DNA of 7,921 bases, from NCBI GenBank assembly GCA_947442115.1, contig CANEVK010000129.1, positions 1-7,921 of the forward strand. Reading direction: 5' to 3'. Below the pieces are notes generated by a model. The model saw only the letters and a program-made list of their open reading frames with translations. It did no database searches and was not told the origin of the DNA. The stretch is from Bacteriovoracaceae bacterium. Its GTDB lineage: Bacteria > Bdellovibrionota > Bacteriovoracia > Bacteriovoracales > Bacteriovoracaceae. Position numbers and translations under genes: made by a program. This document shows positions 1 to 5,636 of the stretch, piece after piece. Positions within the stretch are counted from its first letter, which is position 1; every line of letters begins with the position of its first letter.

Positions 1-446
1 ATGATGTGGTGACCCTTATTGCAAAATGTGTAAAGAGTAATATCCGTGAGCTAGAAGGTTGCTTGATTAAGTTAGGTGCCGTGACATCCATTCTCAAAGT
101 CGATATTGACCTTGAAGTGGCCAAAGAACATTTAAACCTGAATGAAGAATTAGAAAATCAAAAGCATATCACCATAGAAACTATCGCTAAAACGGTGTGT
201 AACTACTATAAAATTACCCTCGGAGATCTGCGTGGGAAGGCGAAAACAAAAGAGGTCGCTCTACCGAGACAAGTGGCGATGTTTCTTATTAATAAGCTCA
301 TAAAACCCACTTTAAAAGAGAATGGCGTGTATTTTGGTGGAAGAGATCACTCGACTGTCCTCCACGCTGTTAACAGCATTAAAGACCGTATTAAAGTGGA
401 ATCTCTTCTGGCCCAACAAGTCCTCGATATCGAAAAACAACTTTAA
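1..446 (+). CDS. dnaA: Chromosomal replication initiator protein DnaA, C-terminal part (5' truncated by window)
   Basis: DnaA is the AAA+ initiator that binds DnaA boxes in oriC, opens the duplex and recruits the replicative helicase. The reading frame is open from the window edge (first whole codon at 3), so the gene starts upstream; the GTG at 6 is internal, not a start. About 147 codons are visible, roughly the last third of a typical DnaA. The motif KSNIRELEG (33-59) is the AAA+ lid, with the sensor-2 arginine at 45-47 that contacts ATP. Domain IV follows; its DnaA-box-binding signature GGRDHSTVLHAV (336-371) is fully conserved, so DNA binding should be intact. The TAA stop at 444-446 is followed by a terminator and by a spacer holding DnaA-box-like sites, which fits the protein acting and autoregulating next to its own gene. 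Family assignment is essentially certain; the ATPase core lies outside the window. Confidence 0.98.
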   Translation, partial: DVVTLIAKCVKSNIRELEGCLIKLGAVTSILKVDIDLEVAKEHLNLNEELENQKHITIETIAKTVCNYYKITLGDLRGKAKTKEVALPRQVAMFLINKLIKPTLKENGVYFGGRDHSTVLHAVNSIKDRIKVESLLAQQVLDIEKQL

Positions 447-470
447 TTGTGAATGAATGATTTGGATCTC

Positions 471-503
471 AAAAATGCCCTGCTTTATGCGGGGCTTTTT
501 TTT
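471..503 (+). terminator. Rho-independent terminator of dnaA
   Basis: A seven-base-pair stem, GCCCTGC (477-483) with GCGGGGC (489-495), contains one T-G wobble and closes a 5-nt TTTAT loop. It is followed by eight T residues (496-503) and preceded by an A run (471-475). It lies 24 nt after the dnaA stop and is the only strong intrinsic terminator I see in the window. It implies that dnaA transcription ends before the origin spacer and that dnaN needs its own promoter. The A run upstream could give partial activity on the opposite strand. Confidence 0.88.
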
Positions 504-578
504 ATCCATAAAAAGTATCCACATAACAAAATGTGAATAACTGTTCATAAACAGAGAAACTATCAACATTGTGGAAAA
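502..578. promoter_or_regulatory. DnaA-box cluster, left part of oriC
   Basis: Five 9-mers resemble the DnaA box. TTATCCATA (502-510, +) and GTATCCACA (515-523, +) each differ from TTATCCACA at one position. TTATTCACA (minus strand, 532-540) and TTTTCCACA (minus strand, 570-578) match TTWTNCACA fully. TTATGAACA (minus strand, 542-550) has one mismatch and sits inside the small inverted repeat CTGTT-CATA-AACAG (541-554). The two left boxes point rightward and the rest leftward. The expected role is DnaA binding, for origin activation, dnaA autoregulation or both. Confidence 0.72.
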
Positions 579-635
579 TTTTGGGGAAAAATCTAAATCA
601 AAAAAAGTTTAGACGGGTAAAGCTTATTTATAACA

Positions 636-644
636 TGATGCACA
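636..644 (+). promoter_or_regulatory. Weak DnaA-box-like site
   Basis: TGATGCACA differs from TTATGCACA only at position 2. It lies between the strong left cluster and the right-hand boxes. One-mismatch sites are common by chance in AT-rich DNA, so support comes mainly from position. An imperfect inverted repeat, TTAAC-AA-GTTAA (646-657), follows directly. Confidence 0.3.
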
Positions 645-703
645 CTTAACAAGTTAAAAAAAAGAGCGTGGAAAGAATTAAATCCATCCCAAAAACTTCT
701 AAG

Positions 704-715
704 ATATACGTATAT
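704..715. repeat. 12-bp perfect palindrome ATATACGTATAT
   Basis: The sequence is identical to its own reverse complement over 12 bp and has no loop, so it looks more like a dimeric-protein binding site than an RNA hairpin. It lies inside the oriC spacer, between the left and right DnaA-box groups. No known factor can be named from sequence alone. Confidence 0.5.
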
Positions 716-739
716 GAAAAAAAATTGAGTTGCACTTGG

Positions 740-748
740 TGTGGAAGA
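740..748 (-). promoter_or_regulatory. Weak DnaA-box-like site
   Basis: On the minus strand the site reads TCTTCCACA, one mismatch (position 2) from TTWTNCACA. The same position-2 change to C occurs in the box at 800-808, so the right-hand sites may be a deliberately weak class. A chance match is possible. Confidence 0.4.
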
Positions 749-771
749 CATCTGCTAAAAATGGATCTAAA

Positions 772-789
772 TACTCATAATTACTCATA
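772..789 (+). repeat. Tandem TACTCATA repeat with 10-bp period
   Basis: The octamer TACTCATA occurs at 772-779 and again at 782-789, separated by AT. The 10-bp period places both copies on nearly the same face of the helix. The pair ends 10 bp before the DnaA-box-like site at 800-808. It could be an iteron-like or regulator site; no factor is recognised. Confidence 0.45.
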
Positions 790-792
790 GGA

Positions 793-831
793 GGGAAAAT
801 CATCCACATGATCCCGGCTTAATAGTATTAA
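793..831 (+). other. Candidate origin unwinding element: DnaA box, GC cluster, DnaA-trio-like tract
   Basis: TCATCCACA (800-808, one mismatch to TTATCCACA) is followed by the GC cluster CCCGGC (813-818) and then TTA-ATA-GTA-TTA (819-830). The order box, GC cluster, then NTA triplets on the same strand copies the basal unwinding module known next to dnaN in B. subtilis, where DnaA assembles on single-stranded 3'-(G/A)AT-5' trios. Here only two of the four triplets (TTA) fit the strict trio consensus; the other two keep the last two bases. The box also lies in a hairpin-capable sequence: ATCAT (799-803) pairs with ATGAT (808-812), and GGG (793-795) can pair with CCC (813-815) around an AAA bulge. 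Confidence 0.45.
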
Positions 832-856
832 GAAATATAAAAGAATTAATAAGAAA
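819..856 (+). other. AT-rich candidate duplex unwinding element
   Basis: Thirty-eight bases contain no C and only four G (about 89% A+T). The stretch begins with the 13-bp palindrome TTAATA-G-TATTAA (819-831) and directly follows the GC cluster at 813-818. Strong AT-richness next to DnaA sites is the standard mark of the region that melts first. The + strand is strongly purine-biased here and onward to about 885. Confidence 0.5.
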
Positions 857-885
857 GGGATGAATTCAGAGAAAAGGCTGAAGAC

Positions 886-914
886 TTGATAAAGCGATAA
901 GCAAAAGTTAAAAC
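886..914 (+). promoter_or_regulatory. Possible promoter of the dnaN operon
   Basis: TTGATA (886-891) matches the -35 consensus at five of six positions. TAAAAC (909-914), a 17-bp spacer away, matches the -10 consensus at four of six. This would start transcription near 921 and leave a leader of about 20 nt carrying the dnaN ribosome site. A promoter is expected because a terminator separates dnaA from dnaN, but the -10 is weak and other AT-rich hexamers in the spacer could serve instead. Confidence 0.35.
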
Positions 915-929
915 CTAATGATCGAATTC

Positions 930-934
930 AAGGA
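930..934 (+). promoter_or_regulatory. Ribosome binding site of dnaN
   Basis: AAGGA with a 6-nt spacer to the ATG at 941 fixes the dnaN start. Confidence 0.8.
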
Positions 935-940
935 CAAAAT

Positions 941-2053
941 ATGAAACTTACAATTCAGGCCCATCTTTTAAGAGATGCTATTAATAAAGTACTATCTGTA
1001 GTGGATAAGAAAAACTCTCGTCCCATACTGACTAATTGCTTAATTAAAACTCATGATCAGACTCTTGAACTTATTGCAACTGATTTAGAAGTTTCAGCTA
1101 AGTTGTACCTTAAAGCTAAAATTGAAAGCCAAGGAAGCTTTTGTATCAATAGCAAAAACATAGCTGATATTTTGAGAGAGCTCCCAAATGAAGAAGTTGT
1201 TCTTAGTGTAGATAATAATAATTTATTGAATCTTAATTGTAAAAATATCAACTACTCACTCCTGGTGACGAATGCTGATGAATTTCCACAGTTAAATTTT
1301 CATAATAAGAATTCTGAATTCAGACTCAAGACAAAACAAATTGCTCATATCATCAATAAAACATCTCATGCTATTTCAACTGATGAGACGAGATTGTACC
1401 TTAATGGTATCTATTTCCAAATGACTGATTCTAAGCTTCGTTCTGTCGCTATTGATGGTCATCGTCTCGCACTCTTAGATACCCATGAATTTATTGGAGA
1501 GAATAAATTCCTCGTAGATGGAGTGATTGTTCCTCGTAAAGGTATTTCAGAGCTTAAAAAAATTGCTGAGACTTATCCTGATGAAGACGTCGCCATTTCT
1601 CTTGATGACTCATTCATGTTTGTGAATGCTCGTGATGAATATTTTTTATCTATTCGCTTAATTGCCAGAGAATATCCAAAATACCAAACAGTCATTCCTG
1701 CAAAAACAACGAATAAATTTCATATTGATCGAAACGCTATTATGAATGCTGTTAAGAGGATCAAGATCCTTTCTAATGAAAAAACCAATGGGATTAAATT
1801 AAATATAGCTCCAGGCGTATTAACTATTTCAACCAATCATCCGGCCCTTGGTCAGGCCAATGAAACTCTGGCCATTAACTATGATGGGAAGACGACTGAA
1901 ATTGGTTTTAATGCTAAATATCTCATCGATAGCCTATCGGTTTTTAATGAGACAGATGTGAGTTTTGAATTTAATAATGAATTAAGCCCAGTCGTTATTA
2001 AAGCTGATGATCTTCCAGAATTTTTGGGAATCATCATGCCGCTTAAACTCTAA
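941..2053 (+). CDS. dnaN: DNA polymerase III subunit beta (sliding clamp)
   Basis: DnaN forms a ring-shaped homodimer that encircles DNA and tethers the replicative polymerase and many repair proteins. The 370-residue length is normal for the family (about 365-380). The protein begins MKLTIQAHLLRDAINKV, the usual start of clamp domain 1, with the conserved ISRPILTN-like segment seen here as NSRPILTN at about residue 26. Three clamp domains are expected at roughly 1-120, 127-245 and 250-370. The middle domain shows TRLYLNGIYF and VAIDGHRLAL, both typical clamp motifs. The C-terminus MPLKL corresponds to the canonical MPMRL, which borders the hydrophobic pocket that binds clamp-interacting peptides. 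The start is set by the AAGGA site 6 nt upstream. Its codons appear more AT-rich than those of gyrA. It is followed 6 nt later by recF, so the two are probably co-transcribed. Confidence 0.98.
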   Translation: MKLTIQAHLLRDAINKVLSVVDKKNSRPILTNCLIKTHDQTLELIATDLEVSAKLYLKAKIESQGSFCINSKNIADILRELPNEEVVLSVDNNNLLNLNCKNINYSLLVTNADEFPQLNFHNKNSEFRLKTKQIAHIINKTSHAISTDETRLYLNGIYFQMTDSKLRSVAIDGHRLALLDTHEFIGENKFLVDGVIVPRKGISELKKIAETYPDEDVAISLDDSFMFVNARDEYFLSIRLIAREYPKYQTVIPAKTTNKFHIDRNAIMNAVKRIKILSNEKTNGIKLNIAPGVLTISTNHPALGQANETLAINYDGKTTEIGFNAKYLIDSLSVFNETDVSFEFNNELSPVVIKADDLPEFLGIIMPLKL

Positions 2054-2059
2054 TAGTGG

Positions 2060-3160
2060 ATGAATTGTTGGAAAGTTAAAAAATTACAGGCCCAAAATTT
2101 TAGAAATCTAGATAAAATGATCTTTGATTTCTCTCCTGGGATAAACTGTATTTTTGGCCAAAATGGAAATGGTAAGACCAATCTTCTAGAAGCCTTGTAT
2201 TTCGTCACGAACAAAAAATCCTTTCGTAAAAACACCAGTTATTCACAAATGATTAACATTGAGGGTGGAAGTTCAGAAATTATTATTCAGTCCGTATTTG
2301 AAAATAATAATGAATTGATTTCCTATTCGGTCAGGATGACCGATGAGCTGGAAGAGCGCTATCTCAATAATCAATTTGAAAAAAGTAAAACACCTTCGGC
2401 TTCAGTTTTTATCAATCCTTTTGATTCCTACTCTTTTCACACGAGCTCTACCTTTAGAAGGCAATGGCTGGACTCCCACCTCTCCTTAATAAATAAAGAA
2501 TACAAACAAGTTTTGGGACGCTTTCAAAAGGCCATGAGATTTAGAAATAGTGTTCTTGGCATGGGTGGACGAAATGCCTCGATTCAGCTTCAGGCGATTG
2601 ATGAACAAGTCTCAGAATATTCGGCGTTTCTGACTCAGGCCCGGTTAGATTTCATCAAAGATCTTAATCAATTCATTACTCCAACTTTTAAAGCGATCTT
2701 TTCTGAGGATCATCAACTCGAACTCGAACTTGATAGTATTTTTTCTCTCTGGGATGCAAAAAAGATTTATGACTTTTATCGTCATCAAGAAATAACTGAT
2801 TTAAAGGCCCAAGTGACGAAGATAGGAATTCATCGAGATGACACGATTTTTTCATTTGATGGACTCAACGCGTTTGAATTCTGTTCTTTGGGCCAACAAA
2901 AAATGGCCTTTCTGAGCCTTATATTTGCTTATATTGAGCTTTTTCGGTATAAATTTACCTCTTATCCTATAGTCCTTATTGACGACGTTTCTGGCGAGTT
3001 GGATGGCCAGAGATGGAAAAATTTGATCCAATATTTGGAAACCAAACAGTTCCAAGTCATGATCACTACGGCCAATGAGAATTTTAGGAAAGAGCTGGAA
3101 ACGATTTCAAATTCCAGAAAGTTTTTAATTGAAAATGGCCTGTTAATTAACCCCGGATAG
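2060..3160 (+). CDS. recF: DNA replication and repair protein RecF
   Basis: RecF is an SMC/ABC-like ATPase that works with RecO and RecR to load RecA at single-strand gaps and to restart stalled forks. Its 366 residues match the family norm. The N-terminus carries LQAQNFRNL, the typical RecF start. Walker A is GQNGNGKTN (residues 33-41), the ABC-type signature is SLGQQK (276-281) and Walker B with the following D-loop is VLIDDVSGELD (305-315, acidic pair D308/D309). All ATPase elements are therefore intact. The ATG at 2060 is the first possible start because an in-frame TAG lies at 2054-2056. No good Shine-Dalgarno sequence precedes it; only TAGTGG follows the dnaN stop, so translation may depend on coupling to dnaN. 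The TAG stop overlaps the gyrB ribosome site. Confidence 0.97.
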   Translation: MNCWKVKKLQAQNFRNLDKMIFDFSPGINCIFGQNGNGKTNLLEALYFVTNKKSFRKNTSYSQMINIEGGSSEIIIQSVFENNNELISYSVRMTDELEERYLNNQFEKSKTPSASVFINPFDSYSFHTSSTFRRQWLDSHLSLINKEYKQVLGRFQKAMRFRNSVLGMGGRNASIQLQAIDEQVSEYSAFLTQARLDFIKDLNQFITPTFKAIFSEDHQLELELDSIFSLWDAKKIYDFYRHQEITDLKAQVTKIGIHRDDTIFSFDGLNAFEFCSLGQQKMAFLSLIFAYIELFRYKFTSYPIVLIDDVSGELDGQRWKNLIQYLETKQFQVMITTANENFRKELETISNSRKFLIENGLLINPG

Positions 3161-3163
3161 GAG
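3159..3163 (+). promoter_or_regulatory. Ribosome binding site of gyrB, overlapping the recF stop codon
   Basis: AGGAG shares two bases with the recF TAG stop (3158-3160) and lies 7 nt before the gyrB ATG at 3171. An out-of-frame ATG at 3167 lies only 3 nt from the site, too close for efficient use, so 3171 is the better start. Confidence 0.8.
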
Positions 3164-3170
3164 CCCATGG

Positions 3171-5618
3171 ATGAATCAAACTCCTGATTCTATTTCAAAA
3201 GTAAACACTGAATACAATGCTAACCAGATTAAAATTCTTGAAGGCTTAGAAGCCGTCAGAAAAAGACCTGGTATGTATATTGGGGATACCGGTTTTCGCG
3301 GTTTTCACCACTGTGTGTATGAGATTGTTGATAACGCTGTTGATGAAGCTTTGGCCGGTTATTGTACCGACATTAAAGTCATCATCCACGTTGATAACTC
3401 ACTCACAGTTGTGGATAACGGACGAGGAATTCCGACTGATATTCACCCAACTGAAAAAATTTCTGCAGCTGAAATCGTTTATACGAAACTTCATGCTGGT
3501 GGAAAATTTAATGAAGAAGGTGGAGCTTATAAAGTTTCCGGTGGTCTTCACGGAGTGGGAGCTTCAGTTGTGAATGCTCTCTCTAAGTGGGTCCGCCTAG
3601 AAATTAAAAAGCATGGTAAAGTCCACCGCCTTGAATTCGCTCATGGTGCTGCTAAAGAACCGCTTAAAGTTATTGGTGACTGTGATCCTAAAGATACGGG
3701 GACAACTGTTACTTTCAAATCTGATAATGAAATATTTGAAATCGTTGAATATAACTACGATACCCTGGCCAACCGTTTTCGTGAGATGGCCTTTTTAAAT
3801 AAAGGTTTAAAAATCTCTATTTTTGATGAGCGCACAGATAAAGGTGAAACCTTTCACTATGAAGGTGGACTCGGTGAATTTGTTCAGTATTTAAACCGTG
3901 CTAAAACTCCTATACATAAAGATCCTATTTATTTCTTCCAGTCTCGTGACAATTATGAAGTTGAAGTGGCGATGCAATGGACTGATGGATATTCAGAAAC
4001 CATGACTTCTTATGCCAATAACATCAACACTCCTGAAGGTGGTGTACATGTTTCTGGTTTTAAGACGGCACTGACTCGAGTTTTAAATAACTACGCTAAA
4101 GATAATAACATCCTCAAAAATATCAAAATCTCGCTTACCGGCGATGATATGCGTGAAGGTTTAACAGCGATTGTTTCAGTTAAACTAACAAACCCTCAAT
4201 TTGAAGGGCAGACCAAATCAAAACTTGGGAACTCTGAAGTTGAAGGGATTGTGAATTCACTGGTGGGAGATCGATTCAAAATTTATCTCGAAGAAAATCC
4301 AAATGTGGGTAAAACCATTCTTAAAAAATCCATCGATGCAGCTGCTGCTCGTGAAGCCGCTCGTAAGGCCCGCGAACTCACTCGTCGTAAAACGGCCCTC
4401 GATTTTTCTGGTCTTCCAGGAAAAATGGCCGATTGTCAGGAAAAAAACCCTGAGCTTTGTGAAATCTACATCGTTGAGGGTGACTCCGCTGGTGGATCGG
4501 CCAAGCAAGGTCGTGACCGTAGAACTCAAGCCGTTTTACCTCTAAAAGGTAAAATTCTTAACGTAGAAAAAGCGCGCTACGATAAAATGCTTGGTAACGA
4601 TGAAATCAAGATGCTGGTACAAGCGATTGGTACAAGTATTGGTAAAGATTCATTCGATATTTCAAGACTTCGTTATTATAAAATCGTGATCATGACCGAT
4701 GCGGATGTGGATGGATCGCACATTCGTACACTTCTCCTGACACTTTTCTACCGCCAGTTCCCAGAAATTGTGGAGCGCGGACATCTTTATATCGCTCAAC
4801 CTCCTCTCTACAAATATAATAAAGGAAAAAATGAGCGCTATTTAAAAGATGGTGGTGAGTTAGAAACATACTTAGTTTCAAGTTCTCTTTCAGACTGTGA
4901 TGTTGAAATTGACGGACAAAAACTTGAAATAGAAGTGGTGAAAGCGCTCGTTAATAAATTTAGAAATTTCAACAATACTCTAGAATCATATGACCGCCAT
5001 TATGATGCTTATTTCTTGAGATCCATCGTTGAAGATGGAACTCTTAAAGCAGAGATGATGAAGGATAAGGCGAAACTAGAAGCTTATGCTCAATCAATGA
5101 CGGCGAAATTAAAAGCTGTCGATCATGTTGATCTGAAAAAATACGAAATGAAAATTGAAGAAGATATAAAAAATCTTGGCTACCAACTTCGTGTTCAAGT
5201 CACATCAGCACTTAAAACAAAAAATTTCCGTCTTGGTTTACACTTTGCTGATTCAGCTGAGTTTGCAGATTTAATCAATCAGCATGACGGAATTAAACGT
5301 TACCTCAATTCAGATTTTGTGATTAAGCATCAAGGGACTTCTTCAAAGCATAAAGGTCTTTTAGATTTTTCTAATTTTGTTTCTCAAGAGGGCCGTCAAG
5401 GAGCTTACATTCAGCGCTATAAGGGTCTCGGAGAAATGAATCCTGAACAACTTTGGGAAACAACCATGAGTCCGGCCAATAGAACTCTTCTTCAAGTAAA
5501 AATTGAAGATACTATTGATGCTGACCAAGTGTTCTCAGTTCTCATGGGTGATCAGGTTGATCCAAGAAGAGAATTTGTGGAAACAAATGCTTTGAATGTG
5601 CGTAACCTCGATATTTAA
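3171..5618 (+). CDS. gyrB: DNA gyrase subunit B
   Basis: GyrB supplies the ATPase and the TOPRIM metal site of gyrase (GyrA2GyrB2), which introduces negative supercoils and relieves torsion ahead of replication forks. The GHKL ATPase shows E51 (general base) and N55 (Mg ligand) in YEIVDNAVDEALAG, D82 in DNGRGIP and the lid GLHGVG (125-130). TOPRIM shows EGDSAGG (436-442) and DADVDGSHI with D510, D512 and D514. QRYKGLGEMN (748-757) and the end NLDI are typical. The length, 815 residues, includes the roughly 170-residue insert found in Gram-negative GyrB (about 570-735), which separates it from the shorter Gram-positive form. The quinolone positions equal to E. coli D426 and K447 are conserved (D438, K459), whereas the aminocoumarin contact R136 is K147. 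A GyrA partner encoded 18 nt downstream favours gyrase over ParE. Confidence 0.98.
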   Translation: MNQTPDSISKVNTEYNANQIKILEGLEAVRKRPGMYIGDTGFRGFHHCVYEIVDNAVDEALAGYCTDIKVIIHVDNSLTVVDNGRGIPTDIHPTEKISAAEIVYTKLHAGGKFNEEGGAYKVSGGLHGVGASVVNALSKWVRLEIKKHGKVHRLEFAHGAAKEPLKVIGDCDPKDTGTTVTFKSDNEIFEIVEYNYDTLANRFREMAFLNKGLKISIFDERTDKGETFHYEGGLGEFVQYLNRAKTPIHKDPIYFFQSRDNYEVEVAMQWTDGYSETMTSYANNINTPEGGVHVSGFKTALTRVLNNYAKDNNILKNIKISLTGDDMREGLTAIVSVKLTNPQFEGQTKSKLGNSEVEGIVNSLVGDRFKIYLEENPNVGKTILKKSIDAAAAREAARKARELTRRKTALDFSGLPGKMADCQEKNPELCEIYIVEGDSAGGSAKQGRDRRTQAVLPLKGKILNVEKARYDKMLGNDEIKMLVQAIGTSIGKDSFDISRLRYYKIVIMTDADVDGSHIRTLLLTLFYRQFPEIVERGHLYIAQPPLYKYNKGKNERYLKDGGELETYLVSSSLSDCDVEIDGQKLEIEVVKALVNKFRNFNNTLESYDRHYDAYFLRSIVEDGTLKAEMMKDKAKLEAYAQSMTAKLKAVDHVDLKKYEMKIEEDIKNLGYQLRVQVTSALKTKNFRLGLHFADSAEFADLINQHDGIKRYLNSDFVIKHQGTSSKHKGLLDFSNFVSQEGRQGAYIQRYKGLGEMNPEQLWETTMSPANRTLLQVKIEDTIDADQVFSVLMGDQVDPRREFVETNALNVRNLDI

Positions 5619-5621
5619 TTT

Positions 5622-5626
5622 AAGGA
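5622..5626 (+). promoter_or_regulatory. Ribosome binding site of gyrA
   Basis: AAGGA lies 10 nt before the ATG at 5637, slightly longer than ideal. The same AAGGAC core precedes dnaN. No terminator or clear promoter is visible in the 18-nt gap after gyrB, so gyrA is likely read from the gyrB transcript. Confidence 0.7.
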
Positions 5627-5636
5627 CGATTGAATT

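Larger units (their letters stand above)
502..860. other. oriC: Putative chromosomal replication origin (oriC) in the dnaA-dnaN spacer
   Basis: The 494 bp between dnaA and dnaN hold no convincing gene but show the layout of a bacterial origin. A cluster of DnaA-box-like 9-mers lies just after the dnaA terminator (502-578). Further one-mismatch boxes occur at 636-644, 740-748 and 800-808. A short GC cluster (813-818) and a C-free AT-rich stretch (819-856) follow the last box. The dnaA-dnaN spacer is a known origin position, for example the incC side of Bacillus subtilis oriC. Two sites match TTWTNCACA exactly within 47 bp, which is far above chance for this composition. Boundaries are approximate, and a second subregion upstream of dnaA, as in bipartite origins, cannot be excluded because it lies outside the window. 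Confidence 0.72.

Noticed and set aside
312..569. 85-codon minus-strand ORF across the dnaA end and terminator
   Set aside because: It runs antisense through domain IV of dnaA, the terminator and the first DnaA boxes, and its product resembles no known family.
608..634. TTTAGA with TATAAC as an earlier dnaN promoter
   Set aside because: The spacer is only 15 bp and the -35 is weak; it would also need a leader of about 300 nt through the origin. Possible but not supportable.
667..675. CTTTCCACG (minus strand) as a DnaA box
   Set aside because: It has two mismatches to the consensus, including the last base of the CACA core.
761..889. Nine-codon ORFs at 761-790 and 860-889 in the spacer
   Set aside because: They are too short, their ribosome sites are missing or badly spaced, and the region has stops in all frames, so no gene can be supported.
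2050..2235. Minus-strand ORF over the recF start
   Set aside because: It is a shadow of the Walker A region of recF with no ribosome site or protein signature.
2239..2247. TTATTCACA, a perfect DnaA-box match inside recF
   Set aside because: About one such match is expected by chance in a window of this size and composition, and it stands alone.
4257..4545. Overlapping ORFs on both strands within gyrB
   Set aside because: They lie inside the conserved TOPRIM region of gyrB, whose frame is certain; these are by-products of codon composition.
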